A program made the translations under genes and the position numbers. The notes under the pieces were generated by a model, which saw only the letters and a list, made by a program, of their open reading frames with translations, did no database searches and had not been told where the DNA came from. DNA of 35,019 bases from Gammaproteobacteria bacterium (GTDB lineage Bacteria; Pseudomonadota; Gammaproteobacteria; HK1), in NCBI GenBank assembly GCA_022822245.1, contig JAJECB010000453.1, positions 1-35,019 of the forward strand. Reading direction: 5' to 3'. This document shows, in pieces, positions 1-8,382 of the stretch. The stretch's first letter is position 1. Each line of letters opens with the position of its first letter.

Positions 1-365
1 CCGTAGACGTGCGAGAGGGCGTCCTCGACCGCGATGTCGGCGCCGCCGCTCGCGAGGGCGACGACGAGCTCGATCTCGTGGTGCACGTCGCTCGTCGCCG
101 CCGGGTAGGGGAACGCTCCGCCGCCCGGGACCAGGCCGTCGGGGTTCTTCTGGAAGAAGAACGGGTCCTCGCGGTCCGGATCGTGCCCCATCTCGATGGC
201 GTGGGCGGCGTAGTTCCGGCCGACGCAGTAGACCCGGCGCACGGGAAAGCGTTGCGCGGTGCCAGCGACCGGGAGGGAAGGGAACGGCGGGGCGGAGATG
301 ACGAATTCGCCGATCGTCTCGACGGCATCGGCGGCCGTAACGACGGAAGCAGGGGTCGCGCTCAT
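1..365 (-). CDS. Fumarylacetoacetate hydrolase family protein (C-terminus cut off by the window edge)
   Basis: The reading frame starts at ATG 365 and runs off the left edge, giving the first 121 residues. VYCVGRNYAAH at residues 44-54, a following FFFQKNP segment and HHEIELV near residue 96 are the substrate-loop and first metal-ligand regions of the FAH fold, as in fumarylpyruvate hydrolases that cleave acylpyruvates with Mg2+ or Mn2+. A short N-terminal extension of about 40 residues before VYCVGRN matches the bacterial fumarylpyruvate-hydrolase subgroup. It is divergent from the SMP-30 gene at 467 with 101 bp between them, so the two may share a control region in a ring-cleavage or sugar-lactone route. 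The exact substrate cannot be read from this fragment. Confidence 0.88.
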   Translation of the reverse strand, partial: MSATPASVVTAADAVETIGEFVISAPPFPSLPVAGTAQRFPVRRVYCVGRNYAAHAIEMGHDPDREDPFFFQKNPDGLVPGGGAFPYPAATSDVHHEIELVVALASGGADIAVEDALSHVY

Positions 366-400
366 GGGAGGCTCCGGATCGGGACCCGCGGATTGAACCG

Positions 401-422
401 GTTTGAGGGCGGGAGATCAAAC
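401..422. promoter_or_regulatory. Inverted repeat in the divergent promoter region
   Basis: GTTTGA (401-406) and TCAAAC (417-422) form a 6-bp inverted repeat with a 10-nt spacer. It lies beside an AACCGGTT palindrome (396-403) in the 101-bp gap between the divergent FAH-family and SMP-30 genes. An operator for a shared regulator is possible. No regulator gene is adjacent and the arms are short, so this is weak. Confidence 0.25.
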
Positions 423-466
423 GGCGAAGATCGGCGTTCATCCCCTCAACGCCAGGAGGCTGCGCC

Positions 467-1396
467 ATGTTCCTTACCGTCCCGCCCGTCATCGAGGCGA
501 AGCCGTTCACCCGGGTGCCGAAGGAGCTTGATCTCGCCGACCGTCCTTCGGCCTGGGCGCATCGCCTGGCCCGCGGGCCGGTCGGCGCTTTTCTCGAAGG
601 ACCCTCGTTCGACCGGGACGGGAACCTGTGGCTCGTGGACATCGCGCACGGGCGCATCTTCCGGGTGAGCCCGGACGGAGAATGGGACGTGGTCGTCCAG
701 TACGACGGCCAGCCGAACGGGCTCAAGATCCACCGGGACGGCCGGGTCTTCATCGCCGACTTCGTGCGGGGGATCATGGAGCTCGATCCGGTGAACGGGC
801 GGGTCGAGCCCTTCCTCGGCCGGGACCGTTTCCCGGACTTCAAGGGCTTCAACGACCTCTTCTTCGCCTCGAATGGCGACCTTTACTTCACCGACCAGGG
901 GTTGACCGGGCTGCACGACCCGTCTGGCCGGGTGTGGCGGCACCGGGCCGCGGACGGGCGCCTCGAGTGCCTCATCGACACCGTCCCGAGCCCGAACGGG
1001 CTCGTCATGGCCCGGGACGAGTCGCTGCTCTACATCGCGGTGACCCGCGCGAACGCGGTGTGGCGGATGCCCTTCGACACGGAGGGCCGGCCGTTCAAGG
1101 TCGGCCTCTTCGTCCAGCTCCAGGGCGGGGCCGGCGGCCCGGACGGGATGGCGATGGATGCCGAGGGCAATCTCTCGGTCGTGCAGCACGGGGCGGGCAA
1201 GGTGTGGCTGCTGAGCCCGACCGAAGAGCCGGTCGCCTGCATCGTCGCCCCCACCGGACCCGGGGTCACCAACCTCGCCTACGGCGGGCCGGAGAACCGC
1301 ACCCTCTACATCACCGAGTCCGGCACCGGCCACGTCCTCACCGCCGAGATGGACGTGCCGGGGGAGCCGATGTACTCCCACCGCGACGCCCCGTAG
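467..1396 (+). CDS. SMP-30/gluconolactonase/LRE family protein
   Basis: This 309-residue six-bladed beta-propeller hydrolase resembles gluconolactonases and related lactonases. The three family metal ligands are visible as E44 (in FLEGPSF), N177 (in PSPNGLV) and D226 (in GGPDGMAMD). The GFNDLFF segment near 128-134 is also typical. There is no signal peptide, so it is probably cytoplasmic. The start at 467 is supported by AGGAGG about 8 nt upstream. It is divergent from an FAH-family gene, a pairing that suits breakdown of a lactone to a keto acid and then cleavage of an acylpyruvate. The actual lactone is unknown. Confidence 0.9.
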   Translation: MFLTVPPVIEAKPFTRVPKELDLADRPSAWAHRLARGPVGAFLEGPSFDRDGNLWLVDIAHGRIFRVSPDGEWDVVVQYDGQPNGLKIHRDGRVFIADFVRGIMELDPVNGRVEPFLGRDRFPDFKGFNDLFFASNGDLYFTDQGLTGLHDPSGRVWRHRAADGRLECLIDTVPSPNGLVMARDESLLYIAVTRANAVWRMPFDTEGRPFKVGLFVQLQGGAGGPDGMAMDAEGNLSVVQHGAGKVWLLSPTEEPVACIVAPTGPGVTNLAYGGPENRTLYITESGTGHVLTAEMDVPGEPMYSHRDAP

Positions 1397-1489
1397 GAAC
1401 GCGCGCGATTGCGGCCGGCGGAGCGCTCGATCGTCCTTGGCGGCGGCGGCGGAGAACACCGCGGTGCGGGCTTCGGACGATGTCCCCGA

Positions 1490-4090
1490 TCAGGGCGGGA
1501 CGAGGCGGAGGCGGCCGAGCGCGCCGTCCTCGAACCTCTCTCGGCGGGTGGGAATGGTCACGTACTCGCCGTTCCGCCAGCCCTCCTCGAAGCTGTCGTA
1601 GAGAGGGGACAGCACGTTGCCGGACTGACCGGTGGAGTGGATGAAGAGCGACCGGTCGAGATCGGCGAGATCGTAGATGGCCCGGAGGCTCGGCCCGTGC
1701 GTGGAGGTGAAGGGCCGTTCGCCGTCGAGGGGGCTGAACTCGAACGAATTGACGGTGTAGATGCTGCCCGGGGCGGGGCCTTCCAGGTTGAAGAGGGGGG
1801 CGAGGGGCGAGCTCGCAAGCGGGCGGTGCTCGGCGAGGGCACTGTGTTCCCGCCCCCACCGCCATGCGGCGGGGTCGTCGCCCCGGCCGTCGGCGAGCCG
1901 GTTGACCGCCCCTTCGAGCGCCCGCGCGAGCATCTCGTCGCAGGTCTCGACGTGCCCGGTGGCGAGGTCGTCGCACCAGACTTCGCTCGTCTCGAGGATC
2001 CGCTGGATGAATGTTCCCTTCTGGCCCCAGGCCGGCCGCTGGAGCGGGCCGAGCTCGTCGCCGGTGACGAGGCGTCCGAACTCCCAGATCCACGCGTGGA
2101 AGACGAGCGGCTCGGGGCGTTCGGGGTCCATGTCGCCCTCCCAGCCTTCCAGAAGGTCGCGGGCGCGCCGCGCGAGCGGGCTCGACTCCCCGCCGAGGTC
2201 GACGCCGCGAAGGCGGGGGAGGAGCGCACGGGCAAAGAGCGACACCCGATCCTGCTGGAGCGAGCGGAAGCTCTCGGCGTCGTGCCGGGGCCGGGACGCA
2301 AGCCGCTCCAGGATCCGCTCCGCCCGGTACCCCGCCGCCCACTCGAAGGTGAGGCGGTGCGGGTAGTCCACCCGGGTGACGTCGTGGTTGGCGGTGACGA
2401 GGGCCTCGCCCGGCGGATTGTAAGCCTTGGGAAGGGCGTCGAAGGGGATGAAGCCGGACCAGTCGTGGCGCCCGTCCCAGCCCGGCCGCGGCGTCGTTCC
2501 GGGCCGGGCTTCGCCCGGGCGGAGTCTGGGGCGCATCGGGATCCGTCCCGCGACGAGGAACCCGATGTTTCCGTCCACGTCCGCGTAGGAGACGTTGAGC
2601 GGCGGCGAATGGAACTGCCGCATATTGTCGGCGAAGCTCGCCCAGTCGCTCGCCCCCGGAAGCCCGAGGCCGGCCTGCACGGTGAGGTCGTCGTCGCGAA
2701 GGGCGGTCCACCCGAGGGCGAGCACGTGCCCGGGGGGAGAGGCGCCGGCCGCCCCGGCCGAGGCATCGTCGAGGACCGGGCCGTGCCGGGTCTCGCGCAC
2801 GCGCACCACCACGTCCTCGCCGTCCTTGACCTTGATGACCTCGCGGTGCACCTCGAACCGGCGGTAGCCGTCCGGCGCCAGGTAGCGGGCGGGGTTCTCC
2901 GGGTCGAGCTTCTCGATGAAGAGATCCTGGGTATCCGCTCCGGTGTTGGTAAGGCCCCAGGCGATCCGGCCGTTGTGCCCGAGCACCACGAGCGGCATCC
3001 CGGGGAAGGTCGCACCGACGACATCGCGGTCCGGCCAGGAGAGGTGGGCGAAGTACCAGACCGACGGCACGGTGAGGCCGAGGTGCGGGTCGTTCGCGAG
3101 GAGCGGCTTTCCGGTCGTGCTCTTCGCTCCCGCGACCGCCCAGCTATTCGAGCCGGGAAGGCCGCTCGGGGGCGGGAGCGCGAACCCCGCCGCCGCGGTA
3201 GAGGGGTGGGCGGCGTGCGCGGGCGGTGCGGGGGCGAGGGCCTCGCCCGGCGCGAAGCCTCGCGCCCGGGTCGGCCGAACCGCCGGGGACCCGCTCTCCT
3301 CTCCGGACGGCGAGCGCTCGCCGGTCGGGGGAAGAGAGACGCCGGGAAGAGGCGGCCCGCGATCCGATTCGGCGTCCGGGTCGGGCCGGGGTCCCTCTTC
3401 CGCGGGTGAGCCCGAGTCGGGAAGCTGGACGCCTCTCGGCTTGTCCTCTCGATACGGCGTGTAGAAGTCGAGGATCCTCTCCGGGGCGAGGAACGCCGAC
3501 ATCCGGAGCCGCATGAGGTCGCGCGACCACTCGCGTGCGAGGTCGAGGGCCATCACCCTGGCCCAGACCACGGTGTCGGCCTCCGTCCACGGCTCGGGCT
3601 CGAACCCGACGATGAGGAACTCGGGCGGAAGCGGCCCGTCCCTCGTCTCGAGCCACGAGTTGACTCCGTTGACGTAGGCGGCGATCCGGCGCCGCGACGC
3701 GGGATCGAGGGAGGCGAGCGACGCTTTCGCCCGCCGGTGGAGACCGAGCACCCGAAGCAGCCGATCGGTATCGACGGCGGCCGCCCCCAGCACCTCGGCG
3801 AGCCGCCCCGCTCCGATCCGGCGGTTCATCTCCATCTGCCACAGCCGGTCCTGGGCATGGACGTAGCCGAGGGCGAAGAGGGCGTCCTCCTCGTTGCCGG
3901 CGAGGATGTGGGGAATGCCGTGGCGGTCGCGCACCACCTCCACCGGCGCGGCGACCCCGTACGCGGTTCGCTCCCCGTCGATCTCCGGCAGGGAGCCGCG
4001 GAGCCACACGTAGCCGCTCCCCGCCACCGCCGCGGCAAGGACGACGAGGGCGAGCGCCCCCCGACTCAACCACTTCAGGAACGTCGCCAT
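1490..4090 (-). CDS. Penicillin acylase family protein (Ntn hydrolase, membrane-anchored)
   Basis: The 866-residue precursor belongs to the penicillin G acylase/acyl-homoserine-lactone acylase family. Residues 8-30 form one hydrophobic anchor. VVRDRHGIPHI (52-61) and DALFALGYVHAQDRLWQM (69-86) are the alpha-chain hallmarks. The predicted autocatalytic cut precedes S314 in LPGSNSW, making S314 the N-terminal nucleophile of the beta chain, followed by LLANDPHL. It should hydrolyse an amide in the periplasm, such as an N-acyl amino acid, acyl-homoserine lactone or beta-lactam side chain; substrate is not predictable. Between about residues 220 and 305, just before the cut site, is a long Pro/Glu/Ser/Ala-rich stretch that looks disordered. 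It faces the SMP-30 gene convergently and is divergent from the monooxygenase at 4355. Confidence 0.92.
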   Translation of the reverse strand: MATFLKWLSRGALALVVLAAAVAGSGYVWLRGSLPEIDGERTAYGVAAPVEVVRDRHGIPHILAGNEEDALFALGYVHAQDRLWQMEMNRRIGAGRLAEVLGAAAVDTDRLLRVLGLHRRAKASLASLDPASRRRIAAYVNGVNSWLETRDGPLPPEFLIVGFEPEPWTEADTVVWARVMALDLAREWSRDLMRLRMSAFLAPERILDFYTPYREDKPRGVQLPDSGSPAEEGPRPDPDAESDRGPPLPGVSLPPTGERSPSGEESGSPAVRPTRARGFAPGEALAPAPPAHAAHPSTAAAGFALPPPSGLPGSNSWAVAGAKSTTGKPLLANDPHLGLTVPSVWYFAHLSWPDRDVVGATFPGMPLVVLGHNGRIAWGLTNTGADTQDLFIEKLDPENPARYLAPDGYRRFEVHREVIKVKDGEDVVVRVRETRHGPVLDDASAGAAGASPPGHVLALGWTALRDDDLTVQAGLGLPGASDWASFADNMRQFHSPPLNVSYADVDGNIGFLVAGRIPMRPRLRPGEARPGTTPRPGWDGRHDWSGFIPFDALPKAYNPPGEALVTANHDVTRVDYPHRLTFEWAAGYRAERILERLASRPRHDAESFRSLQQDRVSLFARALLPRLRGVDLGGESSPLARRARDLLEGWEGDMDPERPEPLVFHAWIWEFGRLVTGDELGPLQRPAWGQKGTFIQRILETSEVWCDDLATGHVETCDEMLARALEGAVNRLADGRGDDPAAWRWGREHSALAEHRPLASSPLAPLFNLEGPAPGSIYTVNSFEFSPLDGERPFTSTHGPSLRAIYDLADLDRSLFIHSTGQSGNVLSPLYDSFEEGWRNGEYVTIPTRRERFEDGALGRLRLVPP

Positions 4091-4354
4091 GCCCGTCGGG
4101 TGCTCATCGAGTCAGATCCTCCCACGCCGCGCTCCGGATTCGCCGCGCACCTGCTTGCCGGTTCGCAGGGGCGGGCGGCGGTCCGACGACCCGCGAGACG
4201 TGAGCGTAACGCCTCGCCGCCCGACGGGCCACGCCCGCGCCCGACAGCCTCCACCGTTGTCGGGCGGTCCCTCCGGCTTCGGTCAGGATGGTCCAGCCCC
4301 CGCTCGGCCCCCGTTCGGATAGACTTCGCGTTTCCGTCTCGACCAGGGGTCTTC

Positions 4355-5560
4355 ATGAGCCGTCACGTCCGGTTCGGCATCTTCCTCGCGCCCTTCCACG
4401 CCCTCGACGAGAACCCGGTGCTCGCGATCGAACGCGACTTCGAGCTCGTCGAGTGGCTCGACCGGCTCGACTACGACGAGGCCTGGATCGGGGAGCACCA
4501 TTCCGGCGGCTTCGAGATCATCGCCTGCCCCGAGATGTTCATCGCCGCGGCGGCGGAGCGGACCCGGCGTATCCGGCTCGGGACCGGGGTGGTCTCGCTT
4601 CCCTACCATCACCCCTTCATGATCGCGGACCGGATCCTGCAGCTCGACTACATGACCCGGGGCCGCGCGATGTTCGGGGTGGGTCCGGGGGCGCTCACCG
4701 CGGACGCGGACAAGATGGGGATCCCGGTCGCGGAGCAGCGCCGCCGGATGGACGAGGCGGTCTCGGTCCTCGTTCCCCTCCTTCGCGGGGAGACGGTGAG
4801 CCGCAAGACGGACTGGTTCGAGCTCCGGGACGCGCGCCTCCAGATGGAGTGCTACACCAAGCCGATGGTGGAGATGGCGGTCGCGTCCGCGCGCTCGCCG
4901 GTCGGCGCCCGGACCGCCGGCAAGTACGGCCTCGGCATGCTCTCGATCGGGAGCACGACCGACTCCGGCCTCGCCGCCCACGCGTCGAACTGGAAGACCT
5001 GCGAGGACATCTCGGCCGAGAACGGCCACCAGGCGGATCGGTCCCGCTGGCGGGTGGTCTCGATGATGCACGTCGCGGAGACCCGCGCGCAGGCCGAGCG
5101 CGACGTCGAGTTCGGGCTGGAGCGCTGGCTCAAGTACTTCCGGGAGATCACGACCTTCCCGATCGTGCCCGACGGGGTGGACGACCACCTCGGCTACATG
5201 CGGGAGAACGGGATTGCCTCCATCGGCACCCCGGACGACGCGATCAACGCGATCGAGCGGCTGTGGGAAGGCTCGGACGGCGGATTCGGCTGCTACATGC
5301 TCTTCGCCCACAACTGGGCGGACTGGGCGCAGACCAAGCGCAGCTACGAGCTCATCGCCCGCTACGTGATGCCGCACTTCCAGTCGCGGCTCGTCGCCCG
5401 CTCGGACAGCTACGACGTCTCCGCCGCGAACAACGAACGCCTCGCCGGCGAGGCGCAGAAGGCGGTCCAGCTCGAGATCGACCGCCACCAGGAAGAGCGG
5501 GCCCGGCGCGGCGAGGCCGGCGCCTGGCAGACCACGCGCGCGATGAGCGAGCGCGGCTGA
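4355..5560 (+). CDS. Luciferase-like (LLM class) flavin-dependent monooxygenase
   Basis: A 401-residue TIM-barrel flavin monooxygenase of the bacterial luciferase superfamily. The N-terminus has FGIFLAPFH and a DEAWIGEHHSGG segment (about 46-57), followed by RIRLGTGVVSLPYHHPF and a GRAMFGVGPG phosphate-loop region, all typical of the FMNH2-dependent alkanal/limonene-type branch. The start is placed at ATG 4355, because the upstream in-frame sequence is not conserved-looking. The last roughly 40 residues are charged and helical. A GST-family gene follows 75 bp downstream on the same strand, so the two are probably co-transcribed and may oxidise and then process one xenobiotic or terpenoid-like substrate. 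This is inference from context. Confidence 0.9.
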   Translation: MSRHVRFGIFLAPFHALDENPVLAIERDFELVEWLDRLDYDEAWIGEHHSGGFEIIACPEMFIAAAAERTRRIRLGTGVVSLPYHHPFMIADRILQLDYMTRGRAMFGVGPGALTADADKMGIPVAEQRRRMDEAVSVLVPLLRGETVSRKTDWFELRDARLQMECYTKPMVEMAVASARSPVGARTAGKYGLGMLSIGSTTDSGLAAHASNWKTCEDISAENGHQADRSRWRVVSMMHVAETRAQAERDVEFGLERWLKYFREITTFPIVPDGVDDHLGYMRENGIASIGTPDDAINAIERLWEGSDGGFGCYMLFAHNWADWAQTKRSYELIARYVMPHFQSRLVARSDSYDVSAANNERLAGEAQKAVQLEIDRHQEERARRGEAGAWQTTRAMSERG

Positions 5561-5635
5561 GCGCCGCCGACCCCGCCCGCGCTCCCCGTTCGCCCCCCGG
5601 ACCACCTTTCACGGCAACGCCCAAGGGAAACGACG

Positions 5636-6331
5636 ATGATCGACCTGTACACGTGGCCGACCCCGAACGGCCACAAGATCCACATCATGCTCGAGGAGAC
5701 CGGGCTCGCCTACAACGTGATCCCCATCAACATCGGGGAGGGCGACCAGTTCACCCCCGAATTCCTCCGGATCAGCCCGAACAACAAGATGCCCGCGATG
5801 GTGGACCACGACGGGCCGGACGGGGAGCCCATCACCCTCGCCGAGTCGGGCGCGATGCTCATCTACCTCGGGGAGAAGACGGGACGGTTCTATCCCTCCG
5901 CCGCGCGCGAGCGCCACGTCGTCAACCAGTGGCTCATGACCCAGATGGGGCACGTCGGGCCGATGCTCGGACAGGTCCACCACTTCCGGAACTACGCGCC
6001 GGAGAAGCTCCCCTACGCCATCGACCGTTACGTGAACGAAGGGAAGCGGCTCTACAACGTCCTCGACCGCCGCCTCGACGAGGCCGAGTGGCTGGGCGGG
6101 GCCGAGTACACGATTGCGGACATGGCGACGTTCCCGTGGATCCGCATCCACGAGAACCAGGGAATCGACATCGGGGACTACCCGAACGTCGGGCGCTGGG
6201 TGGACGTCATCGCGGCCCGACCGGCCGTCGAGCGCGGTTGTCAGGTCCTCGCCGACCGCCGCCGGGCCGGCCCCATGGACGAGAAGACGAAGGAGATGCT
6301 CTTCGGCGCCGCCCAGTACGAGCGCCGCTGA
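5636..6331 (+). CDS. Glutathione S-transferase family protein, YfcG/GstB-type
   Basis: A 231-residue GST with an N-terminal thioredoxin fold and a C-terminal helical domain. The first twelve residues, MIDLYTWPTPNG, align with E. coli YfcG, including T9 and N11, which contact glutathione there. The cis-Pro region appears as NNKMPAM and the Glu-Ser glutathione contact as LAESGAMLIYL. YfcG-type enzymes reduce disulfides with two bound glutathiones and have weak conjugating activity, so disulfide reductase or dehalogenase-like chemistry is likely. It sits 75 bp after the flavin monooxygenase in the same direction. A hairpin at 6344-6381 follows. Confidence 0.9.
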   Translation: MIDLYTWPTPNGHKIHIMLEETGLAYNVIPINIGEGDQFTPEFLRISPNNKMPAMVDHDGPDGEPITLAESGAMLIYLGEKTGRFYPSAARERHVVNQWLMTQMGHVGPMLGQVHHFRNYAPEKLPYAIDRYVNEGKRLYNVLDRRLDEAEWLGGAEYTIADMATFPWIRIHENQGIDIGDYPNVGRWVDVIAARPAVERGCQVLADRRRAGPMDEKTKEMLFGAAQYERR

Positions 6332-6343
6332 GCAACTCTCCAG

Positions 6344-6381
6344 GGCGCCGCCAATCGTTCACGACGCGTGAAGGCGGCGCC
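6344..6381. terminator. Hairpin between convergent genes (bidirectional terminator candidate)
   Basis: GGCGCCGCC (6344-6352) pairs perfectly with GGCGGCGCC (6373-6381), and inside it TTCACG (6358-6363) pairs with CGTGAA (6367-6372), with a 5-nt bulge on one side. It sits between the stop codons of the convergent GST and ABC ATPase genes, where a shared terminator is expected. There is no clear T-run on either side. Confidence 0.5.
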
Positions 6382-6414
6382 GGGAGGGAACGAAAGGACC
6401 CGCGCGCACCGGGC

Positions 6415-7320
6415 TCAGCGGAGACCGGTCGTGGAGCTCGCACCGGTGATGAACGCGACGAGGTCGTCCTTGGAAACGCGGTCCATCGGCGCCTCTGCGG
6501 TCTTCCGGCCCTGCCGGAGAACGACGACGTCGTCGCAGACCTCGGTGACCCGCTCGAGGTCGTGGGTGATGAGCAGGACCGCGACACCGTTCTCGCGAAG
6601 GTTCCGGATGAGGTCCAGGACGCGCTCGGTCTGCTCGACGCCGAGCGCGGCCGCCGGCTCGTCGAGCAGGACGATGCGCTGTCCCCAGGCGACGGCGCGG
6701 CCGATCGCGACCGCTTGACGCTGACCACCGGAGAGAGCCTCCGCCGCGCGCCGTAGCGAGGGTATGCGTATGTCGAGACGCGACAACGTCTCCTCGCATT
6801 CGGCGCGCATCCGCTTCCTGTCGAGTAGCCCGAGCCAGGCGCCGGGACGCCCACCCCGCGTGTATTCCCGGTTGAGGAACAGGTTCTCGACGACGTCGAG
6901 GGTGTCGATCATCGCGAGCGACTGATGCACCGTCTCGATGCCGAGTGCGCGAGCGGTGTCGGGTGTGGCGATCCGCTCCGTTCGCCCATCGATGCTGATC
7001 GTGCCCGAGTCGGGTTGGTACATGCCCGCGATGCACTTGACGAGGGTCGACTTCCCGGCCCCGTTGTCGCCGAGGAGGGCGGTTGCCCGGCCGTAGCGAA
7101 GCTCGATCGATACTTCCGAGAGCGCCTGGAGGGCGCCGAAGGTCTTCGAGATCCGGGACGCGGCAAGCGCGGGCTCGTCGGCTCGTCGGGCACCGGCCAC
7201 CGTGTCGTTCCCGACCGCGGGCCCCGCGGCGAGCGGCGGTGCAGGGGTGCCGATGCGGTGGTCGGCGCTCACCGGCCCGCTTCTGTTCGGTCGCGCGGCC
7301 GGGCTTGCGCCGGTGGCCAC
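6415..7320 (-). CDS. Sugar ABC transporter ATP-binding protein (FrcA-like)
   Basis: A 301-residue protein with one nucleotide-binding domain: Walker A GDNGAGKST (84-92), a glutamine at Q133, signature LSGGQ (196-200), Walker B IVLLDEP (216-222) with catalytic E221, and H-loop H253. It energises the sugar importer encoded just upstream. Single-domain ATPases of this kind belong to the FrcA group, unlike the double-domain RbsA/XylG. The first 45 or so residues are a Pro/Ala/Gly-rich extension with no ABC homology. The frame opens at GTG 7320 without a clear ribosome site; internal GTGs at 7272 and 7200 are alternatives. It is the last gene of the sugar operon, 42 bp after the permease. Confidence 0.93.
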   Translation of the reverse strand: MATGASPAARPNRSGPVSADHRIGTPAPPLAAGPAVGNDTVAGARRADEPALAASRISKTFGALQALSEVSIELRYGRATALLGDNGAGKSTLVKCIAGMYQPDSGTISIDGRTERIATPDTARALGIETVHQSLAMIDTLDVVENLFLNREYTRGGRPGAWLGLLDRKRMRAECEETLSRLDIRIPSLRRAAEALSGGQRQAVAIGRAVAWGQRIVLLDEPAAALGVEQTERVLDLIRNLRENGVAVLLITHDLERVTEVCDDVVVLRQGRKTAEAPMDRVSKDDLVAFITGASSTTGLR

Positions 7321-7362
7321 CGCATGCCCGCGGGTGGCCGGTGACGAGCTGCCATCGCCCCC

Positions 7363-8343
7363 TTACGCATCGCGCCGCTCGCGCATGCTGAGAGCGACGG
7401 CGACGATGATGATGACCCCGCGGGCGATGAACTGGTCGGCGGCGTCGAGTCCCATCAGGATGAGTCCGTTGTTGAGCGTCGCCATCAGGATCGCGCCCGC
7501 CACCGCGCCGGGAACCGAGGCGCGGCCGCCGAAGAGGTTGGTGCCCCCGATCACCACCGCCGCGATCACGGTCAGGAGATCGTTCTCGCCGAGGTTGTGA
7601 CGGCCGACGGCGAGGCGGCTGGCCAGCAGGACCCCGGCGAAGGCCGCCGCGGTCGCACTGATGACCAGCACCTTGATCCGGATGCGGTCGGTATTGATGC
7701 CGACCGCCCGGGCGGCCTCCCGGTCCGCGCCGGTCGCGAGCGTGTGCCGTCCGAAGCGCAGGTGGCGCATCGCGAAGTGCCCGATGCCAAGCGCGATCAG
7801 GGTCCAGATGAAGAGCGAAGTGAGCGGTCCCACCGACCCGGTTCCGAACGCGCTGGAGAACAGATCGTGGCGAATCGGAACGGACTGGAGGTTGTTCATG
7901 TTCCGCGCGATTCCGGCGACGATTCCCAGGGTGCCGAGGGTGACGATGAACGACGGGATCCGGACCTTGACGGTCACGATCCCGTTGAAGAGCCCGATCA
8001 GGATTCCGACCGCGAGCGCTGCCGCGACCCCGGCGGTGAATCCGTACAGCACCAGGACGTTGGCCGCGACGAGGGACGAGATTCCAACCGTGGAGCCGAC
8101 GGAGAGATCGATCTCGGCCGCGGCCAGCGCGAAGGTCATGCCGACCGCCATCACCGCGATCGGCGCCGCTTGGCGGCCGATCGCGGCGATGTTGTTCCAG
8201 CTCAGGAAGCCGTGATCGCGCAGGATCACGGAGAACGCGATCACGATCAGCACCAGCGCGATGTAGACGATGTACTGGCGAAAGCTGATCGTGACCGGCC
8301 AGAGGGCCGGTCGCCGCCCGAATGGCCGGCTCGAACCTGCCAT
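7363..8343 (-). CDS. Sugar ABC transporter permease (RbsC/FrcC family)
   Basis: A 326-residue polytopic inner-membrane protein with about 8-10 hydrophobic segments. EIDLSVGS (about residues 80-87) is the hallmark of the carbohydrate uptake CUT2 permeases, and IPSFIVTLGTLGI with a later GGRASVPGAVAGA-type EAA-like segment also fit. It forms the membrane channel for the sugar delivered by the binding protein at 8383-9513. It starts at ATG 8343, 39 bp after the binding-protein gene, and is followed by the ATPase. CUT2 substrates include ribose, fructose, xylose, allose, myo-inositol and sugar alcohols; sequence alone does not say which. Confidence 0.93.
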   Translation of the reverse strand: MAGSSRPFGRRPALWPVTISFRQYIVYIALVLIVIAFSVILRDHGFLSWNNIAAIGRQAAPIAVMAVGMTFALAAAEIDLSVGSTVGISSLVAANVLVLYGFTAGVAAALAVGILIGLFNGIVTVKVRIPSFIVTLGTLGIVAGIARNMNNLQSVPIRHDLFSSAFGTGSVGPLTSLFIWTLIALGIGHFAMRHLRFGRHTLATGADREAARAVGINTDRIRIKVLVISATAAAFAGVLLASRLAVGRHNLGENDLLTVIAAVVIGGTNLFGGRASVPGAVAGAILMATLNNGLILMGLDAADQFIARGVIIIVAVALSMRERRDA

Positions 8344-8382
8344 GGGAGAGCGGGACCCGGGCGGTCTCCGGCTGCTTCCCCG

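Noticed and set aside
4091..4354. Small gene between the penicillin acylase and monooxygenase genes
   Set aside because: The open frames here are Arg-rich and without domain or ribosome site; the stretch is better read as a divergent promoter region.
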